Program-made: the position numbers and the translations under genes
Part shown: positions 1 to 10,047 of the stretch, in pieces
Numbering within the stretch: the first letter of the stretch is position 1
Layout of the letters: each line of letters starts with the position of its first letter
Assembly (NCBI RefSeq): GCF_041549525.1
Contig: NZ_CP157456.1
Span: 3,162,001 to 3,226,000, forward strand
Source: Paenarthrobacter aurescens
GTDB taxonomy: Bacteria; Actinomycetota; Actinomycetes; Actinomycetales; Micrococcaceae
Direction: 5' to 3'
Length of the DNA: 64,000 nt
The notes under the pieces: generated by a model
Database searches by the model: none
Told to the model about the DNA's origin: nothing
The model's input: the letters and a program-made list of their open reading frames with translations, nothing else

Positions 1-778
1 CACCGGTGACGTCAATGACGTCGTCGGCCAGCTGGAAGGCCACGCCAACTTTCTCACCGTATTCCACCAGCAGATCCTCGTAGGATTCGTCGGCACCGGC
101 GAAGATCGCACCCAGCTGGCCGGATGCTGCAACCAGCGAGCCGGTCTTGTCGGCGATGACGGACAGGTAGTGCTCCACAGGATCTTCGTCTTCGCGCGGG
201 CCCACGGTTTCGTGGAGTTGGCCCAGGCACAGCCGCTCGAAGGTACGCGCTTGAATACCCAGAGCACGGGAACCGAGCTCGGACACCAGGATGGAGGCGC
301 GGGCAAAGATGAGGTCGCCGGTAAGGATGGCCACAGAGTTGCCCCATACTTCGTGGGCGGTGGGAGCACCGCGGCGGAAGGGAGCGGAATCCATCACATC
401 GTCGTGATACAGGGTGGCAAGGTGCGTGAGCTCAACAACAACAGCGGCCTGAACAACCTCGGGACGTGAAGCATCACCAAGGTGCGCACACAGCAGGGTC
501 AGCAGCGGACGAATCCGTTTGCCACCGGCCTCCACCAAGTGGCGGGACGTGGCGTCGGCCAGAGGGTCCGAGTTTGAGATGGCTTCACGCAGCTTCTTCT
601 CAACCCGGGCGAGGTTGGTGGTGATGGCAGGGCCGAGCTCAGCATCGCCGGCAATGGCAGCGAAACCGGCGGGAAGCTGGAGTCCCGTTGCGATCGCGGT
701 GGTGTTGGGAGCAGGCTCAACAGTCTGCGGCAAGCCGTGCCCGGCGTGCGTCCAGCTGTGTTCGGCAGAGTTCGTCAC
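1..778 (-). CDS. polyprenyl (heptaprenyl-type) diphosphate synthase, 3' end cut by window
   Basis: Trans-isoprenyl diphosphate synthase that would condense isopentenyl diphosphate units into the menaquinone side chain in the cytosol. I translated it by hand from GTG at 776-778. The sequence shows the substrate signature GGKRIRP, the first aspartate-rich motif YHDDVMD with following RRG, and the start of the second (QLADDVID) at the window edge. About 259 residues are visible of an expected 340-370. It is followed on the same strand side by a MenJ-like reductase and MenG, the arrangement seen around grcC1 in mycobacteria, which supports a menaquinone role. Exact chain length cannot be read from the sequence. 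Confidence 0.9.
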   Translation of the reverse strand, partial: MTNSAEHSWTHAGHGLPQTVEPAPNTTAIATGLQLPAGFAAIAGDAELGPAITTNLARVEKKLREAISNSDPLADATSRHLVEAGGKRIRPLLTLLCAHLGDASRPEVVQAAVVVELTHLATLYHDDVMDSAPFRRGAPTAHEVWGNSVAILTGDLIFARASILVSELGSRALGIQARTFERLCLGQLHETVGPREDEDPVEHYLSVIADKTGSLVAASGQLGAIFAGADESYEDLLVEYGEKVGVAFQLADDVIDVTG

Positions 779-787
779 GGGTTAACC

Positions 788-2131
788 CTAACTAGTTGTT
801 GCGGAAACCGCGGAGTCGGTGCCTGCCGGCGTAAGGGCGCGGGCAGAGGAAGTGTTTGATGTTGCCGGAACCAGCATCTCGAGGACCCTGATAACACGGT
901 CTTCGAAGCCCTTCGCGGAGGGATCCGTGAGGTTCGCGAGCATTCGAACCACAAAGCGCATAAGCACAGGGATGGGCATTCCCGTGCGCAGTGCAAGCTT
1001 CATCACGGCAGGCTTCCCAATGAGCGAAGCAAAGAGACGGCCCAAGGTGAAGTGTGAACCCCACTGGTCCCGCACATAGTCCGCGTACCGCGAAAGGTGG
1101 GCATCGGCGTCGTGCGCTGACCAACCGGCCGAGGCCGAACGCGACGAAGCGTCAATCAGGAACTCGGCCGCGAACCGCGCTGATTCCATCGCGTAGGAGA
1201 TGCCCTCGCCGTTGAAGGGTGAGACCATGCCGCCGGCGTCGCCCAGCAGGAGCAGCCCCGGAGAGTAGTGCGGCGTGCGGTTGAAGCCCATGGGCAGTGC
1301 TGCGCCGCGGATCTCCCCCACCTGATTTTCGGGCGTGAAGCCCCATTCGGACGGCATGCCGGCGGTCCATTCGCGCAGGACCTGCTTGTAGTCGAGCTTG
1401 CCGAATTCCTTGGACGAGTTCAGGATGCCAAGGCCCACGTTGGAGGTGCCGTCGCCAACGCCGAACACCCAGCCGTAGCCGGGCAGCGGCTTACCGGACT
1501 TGCCGGGAAGTTCCAGCCAGCCTTCCATCCAGTCATCCTCGTGCCTGGGCGAGGTGAAGTAGGTGCGCACAGCCACGCCCAGCGGACGGTCGTCGCGCTT
1601 GTGCATCCCCAGCGACACCGCGGTTCGCGTCGAGTTACCGTCAGCGGCGAGTACGACGTCGGCGTGGAAGTCGCGCGTTTCGCCCGTCTTGCGTCCGGAC
1701 TCGTCCAGGATGGAGGCGCGGGCGCCAATGACACGGCCGTCGTCGGCAGTCAGCGCGGAGGTGACGCTGTGACGTTCAAGCACGACGGCGCCGGCGGACT
1801 CAGCGTGACGGGCGAGGGCTTCGTCGAAACCGAGCCGGGTCCGGATCAGGCCGTAGGTGGGAAAGTCTGAAACCTCGGGCCACGGCAATTCGATGGTGCG
1901 GCCGCCGGCAATGAGGCGAAGGCCCTTGTTCCGCCTCCAACCCTCCGAAACATCATGAGGCAGCCCGAGCTTCTGAATCTCGCGGACCGCACGAGGAGTC
2001 AGGCCATCACCGCACACCTTTTCACGGGGAAACGAAGTCTTTTCCAGCACCGTGACATCAATGCCCTGCTGGGCGAGGTAATACGCGGCGGTGGACCCGG
2101 CCGGGCCTGCGCCAACAATCAGTACTTTCAC
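788..2131 (-). CDS. geranylgeranyl reductase family FAD oxidoreductase (MenJ-like)
   Basis: A 447-residue flavoprotein of the geranylgeranyl reductase family. The N terminus has the Rossmann motif GAGPAG (residues 7-12), then the family motif KVCGDGLTP near residue 40, and a C-terminal FAD-binding LLLGDAGG near residue 290. In Mycobacterium, MenJ of this family saturates one isoprene unit of menaquinone. The position here, between menG and the polyprenyl synthase, makes the same job the best inference. It ends 9 bp upstream of the start of the polyprenyl synthase gene and starts 27 bp after menG ends, so all three are probably one operon. A carotenoid or archaeal-type lipid reductase is the alternative, less favoured by context. 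Confidence 0.85.
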   Translation of the reverse strand: MKVLIVGAGPAGSTAAYYLAQQGIDVTVLEKTSFPREKVCGDGLTPRAVREIQKLGLPHDVSEGWRRNKGLRLIAGGRTIELPWPEVSDFPTYGLIRTRLGFDEALARHAESAGAVVLERHSVTSALTADDGRVIGARASILDESGRKTGETRDFHADVVLAADGNSTRTAVSLGMHKRDDRPLGVAVRTYFTSPRHEDDWMEGWLELPGKSGKPLPGYGWVFGVGDGTSNVGLGILNSSKEFGKLDYKQVLREWTAGMPSEWGFTPENQVGEIRGAALPMGFNRTPHYSPGLLLLGDAGGMVSPFNGEGISYAMESARFAAEFLIDASSRSASAGWSAHDADAHLSRYADYVRDQWGSHFTLGRLFASLIGKPAVMKLALRTGMPIPVLMRFVVRMLANLTDPSAKGFEDRVIRVLEMLVPATSNTSSARALTPAGTDSAVSATTS

Positions 2132-2158
2132 GACGTCCTAATCAACAGGCTGTGCTGG

Positions 2159-2920
2159 TTAGCCGGCTTGGTGGCGCGGCTTGATCTGGCGGCGAAGCTT
2201 AGCCACCGGAACACTTTCGCGGTGCTCGGCAGGCTTCTGCGCGCGGTGCACGGCAACAATGCCGCCACTGAGGTTGCGGTAGGTGACATCCGTCCAGCCG
2301 GCATCCTGAAGCCACTGGGCCAGGTGGTCCTGATCCGGCCAGGCACGGATGGACTCTGCGAGGTAAACGTAGGCGTCCGGGTTGGAGGAGACCTTGGTGG
2401 CGATGGCCGGAAGCGCACGCATCAGGTACTCGGTGTAAAGGTTCCGCCACAAGGGAACAACGGGGTGTGAGAACTCGGCAATGACCAAACGGCCTCCGGG
2501 CTTGGTGACCCGCAGCATCTCTTCGAGCGCCTTGCGGGGTTCCACCACGTTGCGGAGGCCGAAGGAGATGGTGGAGGCATCAAAGCTGTTGTCAGCGAAG
2601 GGCAGGTTGGTGGCATCACCGGCAATGAAATCGATGTCCGGGCGGCGGCGCTTGCCTACCTTGAGCATGCCCAGGGAGAAGTCGCAGGCCACTACGTCCA
2701 CGCCGGCATCGGCGTAGGGTTCGCTGGATGTTCCCGTTCCGGCGGCAAGATCCAGGACTTTCTGACCCACCTTGACGTCCATGGCATCAACCACGATCCG
2801 GCGCCAACGCCGGGTCTGCCCCATGGACAGGACGTCATTGACGACGTCGTATTTTGGGGCGACATCATCAAACATCGTCGCAACTTCGTCCGGACGCTTT
2901 TCCAAGGATGCTCGGTTCAC
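2159..2920 (-). CDS. menG: demethylmenaquinone methyltransferase MenG (UbiE family)
   Basis: S-adenosylmethionine-dependent methyltransferase for the last step of menaquinone synthesis (demethylmenaquinone to menaquinone). It has 253 residues, slightly longer than typical (about 230-250). The SAM-binding motif [11 protein letters not shown], is at residues 55-64, and the UbiE signatures [17 protein letters not shown] (about 24-40) and SFGLRNV (about 120) are visible. It is the first gene of the leftward men operon. The gene divergent from it, menF, starts 91 bp away, so the short gap must hold both promoters. Confidence 0.95.
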   Translation of the reverse strand: MNRASLEKRPDEVATMFDDVAPKYDVVNDVLSMGQTRRWRRIVVDAMDVKVGQKVLDLAAGTGTSSEPYADAGVDVVACDFSLGMLKVGKRRRPDIDFIAGDATNLPFADNSFDASTISFGLRNVVEPRKALEEMLRVTKPGGRLVIAEFSHPVVPLWRNLYTEYLMRALPAIATKVSSNPDAYVYLAESIRAWPDQDHLAQWLQDAGWTDVTYRNLSGGIVAVHRAQKPAEHRESVPVAKLRRQIKPRHQAG

Positions 2921-3011
2921 CTTGTAATTGTCTCAGACATTCAACCGACTTTGCTGCGCTGTAGAAGTCGGCTCAGATTCTGGCGGACCACGGGAGTACT
3001 GTTGTTCCATC

Positions 3012-4367
3012 ATGACGAGCACGCTCCGCACCTTGACAGTCCCCCTCGATGTTGAATCATCCTCCGGGGGGCTGCCGTCATTTCTGGTGCGGGACGACGT
3101 CCTGTGCTGGTCCCGCCGCGAGGCCGGCCTGGTTGGCTATGGCGAACTGACCCGCTTCAATGCCACCGGTCCCGAGCGGTTCCTTGAGGCCGATATCTGG
3201 TGGCGGCACCTCATTCTTGAGGCGGAAATCACGGACCTGGTGGAGGTTCCGGGCACCGGTCCGGTGGCTTTCGGCTCCTTTGCCTTCTCCAAAACCTCCC
3301 CGCACGTCTCCCGCTTGATCCTTCCGGAGCTGGTGATCGGCATCCGCGACGGCCGTGCCTGGGCCACGCAGCTGACGTTCGACGACGCCCCCCTCACGCA
3401 GGAAGGCGTCCTCGCCTCAGTTGACCGCTGGCTCACTGAGCCCGAAGCCCTTGGCGAGGATTCCACGGCAGGAGGGCCCGACGTCGGACTCTCACCTGAG
3501 GTGATTGCCGCGGATGGTTCCGCCGGTCACCTGAGCAGTGGCTCCCTGAGTGAGGCCGCTTGGATGCAGGCAGTATCCAACGGTGTGGAGGAAATCCGCG
3601 CCGGAAAGCTGGAGAAGCTTGTGTTGGCTCGCGACGTCGTAGCTAACCTTCCGGAGGGCGTCAACGCCGCGGAGGTACTTCGCCAGCTTGCCGCGAGGTA
3701 CCGCGAGTGCTGGACGTATGGCGTGGATGGGCTCGTGGGTGCTACGCCGGAGATGCTGATTCAGGTGGAGGGCCGCACGGCGCAGGCACGCGTGCTGGCA
3801 GGAACCCTGGATCGCCGCGACGCGGACGGCATGGACGGATCCCCCATGGAGTATGCCGAACGGGTATTGGCTGGTTCGGAAAAGCAGCGCCACGAGCACG
3901 AGATCGCCATTGATTCACTGACCCGGCAGTTGGCTCCCTTCTCGGAAGCCATGAATTCCCACAGCGAGCCGTTCATTCTTGAACTGCCTAACGTGTGGCA
4001 CCTGGCCTCGGATGTGAAGGCTGAACTGGCCGATATTGAGGGGCACGTTCCTACCTGCCTTGCCCTGATCAACGCGTTGCATCCCACGGCGGCAGTCTGC
4101 GGAACGCCCACCTTGGTGGCCGGTGCCTTGATCCGCAAGCTCGAGCATCTGGATCGCGGCCCGTACGCCGGGCCGGTTGGTTGGCTGGACGCTGCCGGCA
4201 ATGGCGAGTGGGGCATTGCACTGCGTGGGGCGGTCATTGAAGACGCCAACACGGTGCGCCTTTACGCCGGTTGCGGGATTGTCGAAGGCTCCGTGCCGGA
4301 AGCAGAACTGGCGGAGACGTGGGCGAAATTCCGGCCGATGCTGGAAGCCCTCGGTATTCGACGCTGA
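3012..4367 (+). CDS. menF: isochorismate synthase MenF
   Basis: Converts chorismate to isochorismate, the entry into menaquinone synthesis. I chose ATG 3012 (451 residues). An in-frame upstream start at 2928 would add a cysteine-rich leader unlike the family. The chorismate-binding domain fills the C-terminal half: KLVLARDVV, GATPEMLI, SEKQRHEHEIAI, LHPTAAVCGTP, GPYAGPVGW and AGCGIVEGS are in family order. An anthranilate or PabB-type enzyme is less likely because no glutaminase partner is nearby while menG, menD and menC all lie within 10 kb. Confidence 0.92.
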   Translation: MTSTLRTLTVPLDVESSSGGLPSFLVRDDVLCWSRREAGLVGYGELTRFNATGPERFLEADIWWRHLILEAEITDLVEVPGTGPVAFGSFAFSKTSPHVSRLILPELVIGIRDGRAWATQLTFDDAPLTQEGVLASVDRWLTEPEALGEDSTAGGPDVGLSPEVIAADGSAGHLSSGSLSEAAWMQAVSNGVEEIRAGKLEKLVLARDVVANLPEGVNAAEVLRQLAARYRECWTYGVDGLVGATPEMLIQVEGRTAQARVLAGTLDRRDADGMDGSPMEYAERVLAGSEKQRHEHEIAIDSLTRQLAPFSEAMNSHSEPFILELPNVWHLASDVKAELADIEGHVPTCLALINALHPTAAVCGTPTLVAGALIRKLEHLDRGPYAGPVGWLDAAGNGEWGIALRGAVIEDANTVRLYAGCGIVEGSVPEAELAETWAKFRPMLEALGIRR

Positions 4368-4525
4368 ATCTGGGATCCCGGACTGATTGCCGCTTGCGCC
4401 GCTTGCCAAAACGCTAAAGTAGTTATCCAATAGTGAAACTTAGTTTCCTGTGATGCACATCTCAGGTTCGGCGCTACACTAAAACCGACTCAGTTCAGCA
4501 TCCACCGCAACAAAAGGTAAACAAC

Positions 4526-5323
4526 ATGCAGATCTCCCGTTCGGTTCTGTCCGGCACCAAGATTGCCGCCGTGCTCGCAGCCGGCGCCCTGGCCTTGACC
4601 GCCTGTGGTGGTTCCTCCACCCCCGCTGCCACCAACGAATCGGGCCTCGCGCTCATCAACGCCGGCAAGCTCACGGTCTGCTCGGACGTTCCCTACGAGC
4701 CCTTCGAGTTCCAGAAAGACGGCAAGATCGTCGGCTTCGATATGGACATCGCCGCCGAGATCGCCAAGGACGTCAAGGCCGAACTCAACGTGGTGGACAG
4801 CTCCTTCGAAGCAATCGAAACCGGCACCGCGCTGACCGGTTGCGATGTTTCCATCTCCTCGATTTCCATCACCGACACCCGCAAGAACGTCATGGACTTC
4901 TCCACCCCCTACCTCGACGACGACCTGACCCTCGTGGCAACGTCCGCTTCCGGGATCACCAACCTTGACGGCGCAAAGGGCAAGAAGGTGGGCGTCCAGC
5001 AGGCAACCACCGGCGCCCAGTACGCCAAGGACAAGGGGATTGACGCCCAGCAGTTCGAAGACTCCGGCCTCCTGGTCCAGGCGCTCAAGGCCGGCACCAT
5101 TGACGCCGCCGTGGGCAACCAGTCCGTCCTGGGCTACGCCATCAAGGACGACTCCAACCTCAAGCGCGTTGAAGACTACGCAACGGGCGAGAAGCTGGGT
5201 ATCTCCATCAAGAAGGGCAACACGGCCATGGCCGACGCCGTGAACGCAACCCTCAAGCGCATCACCGATGACGGCACCCTGAAGAAGTTCGAGACCACCT
5301 GGTTCGGCGAAGCCACCAAGTAG
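4526..5323 (+). CDS. polar amino-acid ABC transporter, solute-binding lipoprotein
   Basis: Extracellular family 3 solute-binding protein of 265 residues. The signal peptide ends in the lipobox LTAC with lipidated Cys27. The mature part has the family's LTVCSDVPYEPFEF opening strand and the VGVQQATTGAQYA hinge segment. It feeds the permease and ATPase genes that follow. Glutamate, glutamine or another polar amino acid is a reasonable guess from the family, but the ligand cannot be read with confidence. A strong hairpin separates it from the permease, which fits the usual excess of binding protein over membrane components. Confidence 0.9.
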   Translation: MQISRSVLSGTKIAAVLAAGALALTACGGSSTPAATNESGLALINAGKLTVCSDVPYEPFEFQKDGKIVGFDMDIAAEIAKDVKAELNVVDSSFEAIETGTALTGCDVSISSISITDTRKNVMDFSTPYLDDDLTLVATSASGITNLDGAKGKKVGVQQATTGAQYAKDKGIDAQQFEDSGLLVQALKAGTIDAAVGNQSVLGYAIKDDSNLKRVEDYATGEKLGISIKKGNTAMADAVNATLKRITDDGTLKKFETTWFGEATK

Positions 5324-5348
5324 TCCGGGCTCCGGCTCCCTAGATCAC

Positions 5349-5399
5349 GCAGGCGGGCCCCGAAACGATCTGTTCAGGTCCTTTCGGGGCCCCACCTGC
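5349..5399 (+). terminator. hairpin between binding-protein and permease genes (attenuator)
   Basis: GC-rich inverted repeat with arms GGGCCCCGAAA and TTTCGGGGCCC flanked by matching GCAGG and CCTGC ends, around a loop of about 15 nt. It has no T tract. Its place inside an ABC operon suggests partial termination, or protection of the upstream transcript's 3' end. Confidence 0.6.
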
Positions 5400-5421
5400 G
5401 CAACATGAATGTGAGAACCCC

Positions 5422-6213
5422 ATGGCAATGACTGCACGTCAACGAGCCAAAGTCAGTTTGTACGTCCAGGCCGGAATCTTCGTCGTGGTTGTGGTCGCAG
5501 TGATCCTTGCTGTGGACTGGAAAACCATTGGCAACAGCGTCTTCAACTTCGCCAAGATCGGCCCGATGTTCCCGGATATCTTCCTGGTGGGCCTCAAGAA
5601 CACCCTCATCTACACGGCCCTCGGATTTATTGTGGGCTTGTCCGGCGGCCTCCTGCTCGCCCTGATGAAGCTCTCCTCCTTCCCCTTGTACCGCTGGCTC
5701 GCCACCGGCTACATCGAATTCTTCCGCGGCGTTCCCGCCCTGCTGGTCTTCATCGCGTTCGGCTACGGCGTTCCCCTGGCCTTCGGAATCCAGTGGGACG
5801 TCAACATCATCGTCATGGTCTCGCTTGGTATGGTCGCTGCCGCATACATCGCTGAAACCCTCCGCGCCGGCCTCCAGGCCGTGCCCAAGGGCCAGATGGA
5901 AGCAGCCCGATCCCTGGGCATGCCGCACTGGCGCGCCATGATCTCAATCGTCATCCCGCAGGCTTTCAAGATTGTCCTGCCCCCGCTGACCAACGAGATC
6001 ATCCTGCTCACCAAGGACTCCTCGCTGATCTACGTTCTGGGCCTCACCGCCTCCCAGTACGAGCTCACCAAGTTTGGCCGCGACGGCATCTCCAGCCTCG
6101 GCGCAGGCCTCACGCCTCTGCTCGTGGCCGGCGCTTTCTACCTGGTCATCACCATCCCCTTGAGCCTCCTGGCACGGAAGTTCGAAAGCCGCTCCGCGCG
6201 GACCAAGCGATAG
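5422..6213 (+). CDS. polar amino-acid ABC transporter, permease
   Basis: Inner-membrane subunit of 263 residues with a hydrophobic N-terminal segment (about 15-35) and further membrane helices. The cytoplasmic EAA loop reads [14 protein letters not shown] (about residue 157), which docks the ATPase. It belongs to the His/Glu/Gln/Arg/opine permease family. Only one permease gene is present, so the channel is probably a homodimer, unlike corynebacterial GluCD. The next gene, the ATPase, starts 11 bp downstream. Confidence 0.9.
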   Translation: MAMTARQRAKVSLYVQAGIFVVVVVAVILAVDWKTIGNSVFNFAKIGPMFPDIFLVGLKNTLIYTALGFIVGLSGGLLLALMKLSSFPLYRWLATGYIEFFRGVPALLVFIAFGYGVPLAFGIQWDVNIIVMVSLGMVAAAYIAETLRAGLQAVPKGQMEAARSLGMPHWRAMISIVIPQAFKIVLPPLTNEIILLTKDSSLIYVLGLTASQYELTKFGRDGISSLGAGLTPLLVAGAFYLVITIPLSLLARKFESRSARTKR

Positions 6214-6224
6214 GCAGGACAGTC

Positions 6225-7019
6225 ATGAATAACTCCACCGGGAGCACGTCCACCGTTCAAGCCGCCGGCGTAAGCATCAAGGACCTGCGCAAGTCCTACG
6301 GCAGCAACGAGGTCCTCAAGGGCATATCGCTGACCGTGGAACCGGGCCAGGTTGTTTGCCTGATCGGCCCCTCAGGTTCGGGCAAGTCCACCCTCCTGCG
6401 CTGCGTCAATCTGCTCGAACAGCCCAACGGGGGCACCATCAACGTGGGTTCGTTTGAAGCCACTGACCCTGACGTGGACCTCAACAAGATGCGCCGGAAC
6501 GTTGGAATGGTGTTCCAGCACTTCAACCTGTTCCCGCACCTGAGCGTCCTGGACAACTGCACCATCTCCCAGATGAAGGTCCTCAAGCGCTCCAAGTCCG
6601 AGGCCGGCCAGGTGGCACGCCGCAACCTTGAACGCGTTGGTTTGGGACACCTCGCTGACCGTTTCCCGGACCAGCTCTCCGGTGGCCAGCAGCAGCGTGT
6701 CGCCATTGCCCGCGCGCTGTCCATGGACCCTCAGCTGATGCTTTTCGATGAGCCCACCTCCGCGCTCGACCCCGAAACCGTGGGCGATGTCCTGGCCGTC
6801 ATGCGCAAGCTGGCCCAGGAAGGCATGACCATGCTGGTGGTCACCCACGAGATGGGCTTCGCCCGCGAAGTTGCCGACCGCGTGGTCTTCATGGACGCCG
6901 GTGTTGTGGTGGAAGAAGGGCCGGCGGAGAACGTCATCAGCGCCCCCACCCAGCCGCGCACCAAGGAATTCCTGCGCCGCGTCCTGGACCCCACGCATAT
7001 TGACGTGGTGGAAGACTAA
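6225..7019 (+). CDS. polar amino-acid ABC transporter, ATPase
   Basis: Cytoplasmic ATPase of 264 residues that powers the preceding permease. Walker [10 protein letters not shown] is at residues 48-56, the Q loop is in [13 protein letters not shown], the signature is [15 protein letters not shown], Walker B with D loop is [12 protein letters not shown], and the switch histidine is in VVTHEM. It is full length for the GlnQ/HisP class. A Rho-independent-looking hairpin 31 bp past the stop closes the operon. Confidence 0.92.
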   Translation: MNNSTGSTSTVQAAGVSIKDLRKSYGSNEVLKGISLTVEPGQVVCLIGPSGSGKSTLLRCVNLLEQPNGGTINVGSFEATDPDVDLNKMRRNVGMVFQHFNLFPHLSVLDNCTISQMKVLKRSKSEAGQVARRNLERVGLGHLADRFPDQLSGGQQQRVAIARALSMDPQLMLFDEPTSALDPETVGDVLAVMRKLAQEGMTMLVVTHEMGFAREVADRVVFMDAGVVVEEGPAENVISAPTQPRTKEFLRRVLDPTHIDVVED

Positions 7020-7050
7020 AGCCTTTCCAGCGCATCCTCGTAGCGCCACT

Positions 7051-7094
7051 AACGGGAGGGTGACACCCATATTCGGGCGTCACTCTCCCGTTTT
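7051..7094 (+). terminator. terminator of the amino-acid ABC operon
   Basis: Inverted repeat with arms AACGGGAGGGTGAC and GTCACTCTCCCGTT (one offset) followed by a short TTTT, directly after the ATPase gene. It is the classic place and form of an intrinsic terminator. Confidence 0.75.
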
Positions 7095-7101
7095 GCGTCA
7101 T

Positions 7102-7875
7102 TTGGGTGTCCCAGGAACGCACGACGGCGGCGGCGCACCCTTTCACGCCCGGCGCACCCTTTGTTCACCCGCAGCGCACCCCTACGCGCCATCCGCACCA
7201 GAGGTTACGGGTGCGATCGGCGGGAACGGTAGCGATACCCCTTCCTACGCCGACCAACGAATCCGCGTGCCCAGTAACGCGCGACGGCGGCGGCGCACCC
7301 CTTCGCGCCCGGCGCACCACTCCTTCACCCGCAGCGCACCCCTACGCGCCATCCGCACCAGAGGTAACGGGCGCGATCGGCGGGAACAGTAGGGATACCC
7401 CCTCCTACGCCGACCAACGAATCCGGGTGTCCCAGTCAGGCACGACGGCGGCGGCGCACCCCTTCGCGCCCGGCGCACCACTCCTTCACCCGCAGCGCAC
7501 CCCTACGCGCCATCCGCACCAGAGGTAACGGGCGCGATCGGCGGCAACGGTAGCGATACCCCCTCCTACGCCGACCAACGAATCCGGGTGTCCCAGGAAC
7601 GCACGACGGCGGCGGCGCACCCTTTCACGCCCGGCGCACCACTCCTTCACCCGCAGCGCACCCCTTCGCGCCATCCGCACCAGAGGTAACGGGCGCGATC
7701 GGCGGGAACGGTAGCGATACCCCTTCCTACGCCGACCCACGAATCCGGGTGTCCCAGGAACGCACGACGGCGGCGGCGCACCCCCTCGCGCCCGGCGCAC
7801 CACTCCTTCACCCGCAGCGCACCCCTTCGCGCCATCCGCACCAGAGGTTACGGGCGCGATCGGCGGCAACGGGTG
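7102..7875. repeat. five tandem copies of a 161-bp intergenic repeat
   Basis: The block fills the gap between the convergent ABC operon and menD. The segment CGACGGCGGCGGCGCACC begins at 7122, 7282, 7443, 7604 and 7765, a period of 160-161 bp. Each unit carries the core GCACCAGAGGTTACGGG (or GAGGTAACGGG) followed by GCGATCGGCGGG. Related units occur at 21.75 kb and 25.0-25.7 kb. The open frames through it are repetitive and arginine/proline-rich with no start signals, so I do not call genes. Its function is unknown. Confidence 0.85.
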
Positions 7876-7894
7876 CGGGTTGGGCGGAGCGGGG

Positions 7895-9604
7895 TCAACC
7901 TGCCGTCAGGACTTTCCCCACTGCGGCCGAGATTGCTTCTTTGATCCGGGCGTGGAGTGCACGGAGATCCGTCCGGTCCACGCGCACTTCCACAATGGTG
8001 CGGCCCTTCACCGGTGACTGAAGAGCCTTGGCGAGATCCGCCGTCGTGGTTACTGCTTGGTGTCCGACGCCGTATGCGGCCGTGAGTGCCGCAATGTCCA
8101 CGGAGTGCGGGGTAGCGAAGAGTCGTTCGACGGCGGTGCCGTAAGCTCCGGAGTCTTCCACGGCACCGTGTTCGAGAAGGCTGAAGATGGCACCGCCGGA
8201 GTCGTTGAGCACCACGATCCGGAGGTCCGGCACGGGCTCTCCATGGCCCAGAAGGAGTCCACCGGCGTCGTGGAGGAAGGTGACGTCGCCAAGCAGGACA
8301 GTGGTTTCGCGGCCACTGCCCAAGGCGATTCCGGTAGCGGTAGCAATGGTTCCGTCGATGCCCGCCAAGCCGCGGTTGGCGTAAACCGTGGCGATGGGTT
8401 CGGTGTGGGGTTGGCCGGCGAGGTCCACGTCACGGATGCCATTGGAGGAACCGAGCACCAACTGCCCGCGGGTGTGCGCCCAGACGGTAGCACCCACCGA
8501 TGGGCCGGTTGCGAGGTCCTCCCCCGCGAGCACGCCGTCAAGGCCATGTTGGGCTGCAGCGCCCGCGAGGAGCCAGGAATCCAGCCATTCGGCAGAGCCA
8601 CAGCCAGCGAAATCGGCGAGTTCCGGCAGAGTTTCGAGGGGGGTTTCGCGGCGTCGGCCCGCCTCATACCAAGCAACGGGAACGGGCTGGTAAATGGCGG
8701 ATTCAACAGACTCACGCGCCAACAAGGAAGCCACGGGGCGGGAGAGAGTCGCCCGACCGAACAGGACAACCCGCTCAATCGGCGCGGGAGAATCCGGACC
8801 GAAATGGGCCAGAAGGACCCTATACGGGCCAACGGCATTTGGACCAAAACGTGCGTTGGATGAAGGCTCCGCCAACAAGGGCAGTCCATGGGCGCGGGCG
8901 AATGCTTCAGCTACGGGTCCGGCGTCGTGGCCGGCGAGGACCACGGTGCGTCGCTCAGCAAGTTCGCTTGATGCTGCCGGGAGGTCCAATGCCTGGGGTC
9001 CGGCGTCGTAATGGAACACGCCACGGCCCGCTGCGGCGGGAAGGGCATCGCCCTCGGCCGGTACCAAGGGATCGCGGAAGGCGAGGTTCACCTGGACAGG
9101 ACCGGGAGGGGTGTCTTCCAGGGCGCCAGTAGCCGCGTAGAGGGCAGTGGCAATCGCCTTTTGCGGATGGTCACCGGCAGGGACGTCGACGGCGAATCTC
9201 ACGTGATCGCCGAAAAGGTCCAGTTGGATGGTGGTTTGGTTTGCCCCGGTGCCGTGAAGTTCTTCTGGACGGTCAGCGGAAATCACCACCACGGGGACAG
9301 CGGAATGATTGGCCTCCATGACAGCGGGTAGCAGGTTGCCCACCGCTGTCCCGGATGTGGTCACCACTGCCACGGGAGCTTGGGTGGAGAGGGCAAGTCC
9401 CAGGGCAGTGAATCCAGCATCCCGCTCGTCAATGCGAACGTGGAGCCGGACACGGCCTGCTGCTTCAGCTTCCGCCAGTGCGTACGCCATGGGTGCCGAA
9501 CGTGAACCGGGCGCTACCACCACGTGCCGCACACCGCCGTCGAGCAGTGCCGTAACGGCGATCCGTGCGGCACCGATGGATGTCAGAGAGTCCTGGGAAG
9601 TCAC
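7895..9604 (-). CDS. menD: SEPHCHC synthase MenD
   Basis: Thiamine-diphosphate enzyme joining isochorismate and 2-oxoglutarate in menaquinone synthesis. It has 569 residues, normal for MenD. The N-terminal Pyr domain has VVAPGSRSAPMAYAL (about residue 30), and the glutamate-bearing RIDERDAGFTALG (about 57-69) is the expected cofactor-activating region. The C-terminal PP domain has GLAGIDGTIATATG and the metal-binding GDVTFLHD and NDSGGAIF. It uses the product of menF, encoded 3.5 kb away. The start ATG is clear. Confidence 0.95.
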   Translation of the reverse strand: MTSQDSLTSIGAARIAVTALLDGGVRHVVVAPGSRSAPMAYALAEAEAAGRVRLHVRIDERDAGFTALGLALSTQAPVAVVTTSGTAVGNLLPAVMEANHSAVPVVVISADRPEELHGTGANQTTIQLDLFGDHVRFAVDVPAGDHPQKAIATALYAATGALEDTPPGPVQVNLAFRDPLVPAEGDALPAAAGRGVFHYDAGPQALDLPAASSELAERRTVVLAGHDAGPVAEAFARAHGLPLLAEPSSNARFGPNAVGPYRVLLAHFGPDSPAPIERVVLFGRATLSRPVASLLARESVESAIYQPVPVAWYEAGRRRETPLETLPELADFAGCGSAEWLDSWLLAGAAAQHGLDGVLAGEDLATGPSVGATVWAHTRGQLVLGSSNGIRDVDLAGQPHTEPIATVYANRGLAGIDGTIATATGIALGSGRETTVLLGDVTFLHDAGGLLLGHGEPVPDLRIVVLNDSGGAIFSLLEHGAVEDSGAYGTAVERLFATPHSVDIAALTAAYGVGHQAVTTTADLAKALQSPVKGRTIVEVRVDRTDLRALHARIKEAISAAVGKVLTAG

Positions 9605-9831
9605 CGTTCCAGTCTATTGGCGCAGCCAGACCCGTTCGCTCTCTCACATCACTAGCGCTTCCGGCCAACCGTCTCTCACCCAGGTGACGTTAGGCTTCCT
9701 TGACGTCCAGGACTACCTCGTTATGGCGGAGGAACCAGGGCTTGAAGGGAGGGCCAAACCGGGCGAACCTGGGTAGACCCGCCGATGTCAGTCCGGACAA
9801 CAAACTCAAGAAATAGTCCTCATCCGCACCT

Positions 9832-9970
9832 CGACGTGAGAGAGGGATGGGCTTAAGCACGCGGGACGTGAGAGAAGGATGGGCTTAAGCATGCGGGACG
9901 TGAGAGAAGGATGGGCTTAAGCATGCGGGACGTGAGAGAAGGATGGGCTTAAGCAGGCGGGACGTGAGAG
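9832..9970. repeat. 32-bp tandem repeat, about four copies
   Basis: The unit GGGACGTGAGAGAAGGATGG plus GCTTAAGCATGC repeats at a strict 32-bp period (CTTAAGC at 9852, 9884, 9916 and 9948). It lies in the 443-bp gap between menD and the PhoX gene. The rest of that gap (9605-9831) contains only scattered CTCTCAC/GTGAGAG motifs and presumably the menD promoter. A single GGGACGTGAGAGA copy recurs at 41.57 kb. Confidence 0.85.
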
Positions 9971-10047
9971 CGGGTGCGGAAACGAGAAACTCCCCCACCC
10001 GCCGCAGCGGGAGAGGGAGCATTCGTCAGTATTGGAGGAGCCAGCCG

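Noticed and set aside
7102..7875. CRISPR array
   Set aside because: Units are 161 bp, nearly identical throughout and without unique spacers; no cas genes occur in the window. The same holds for the arrays at 9.8, 15.8 and 25 kb.
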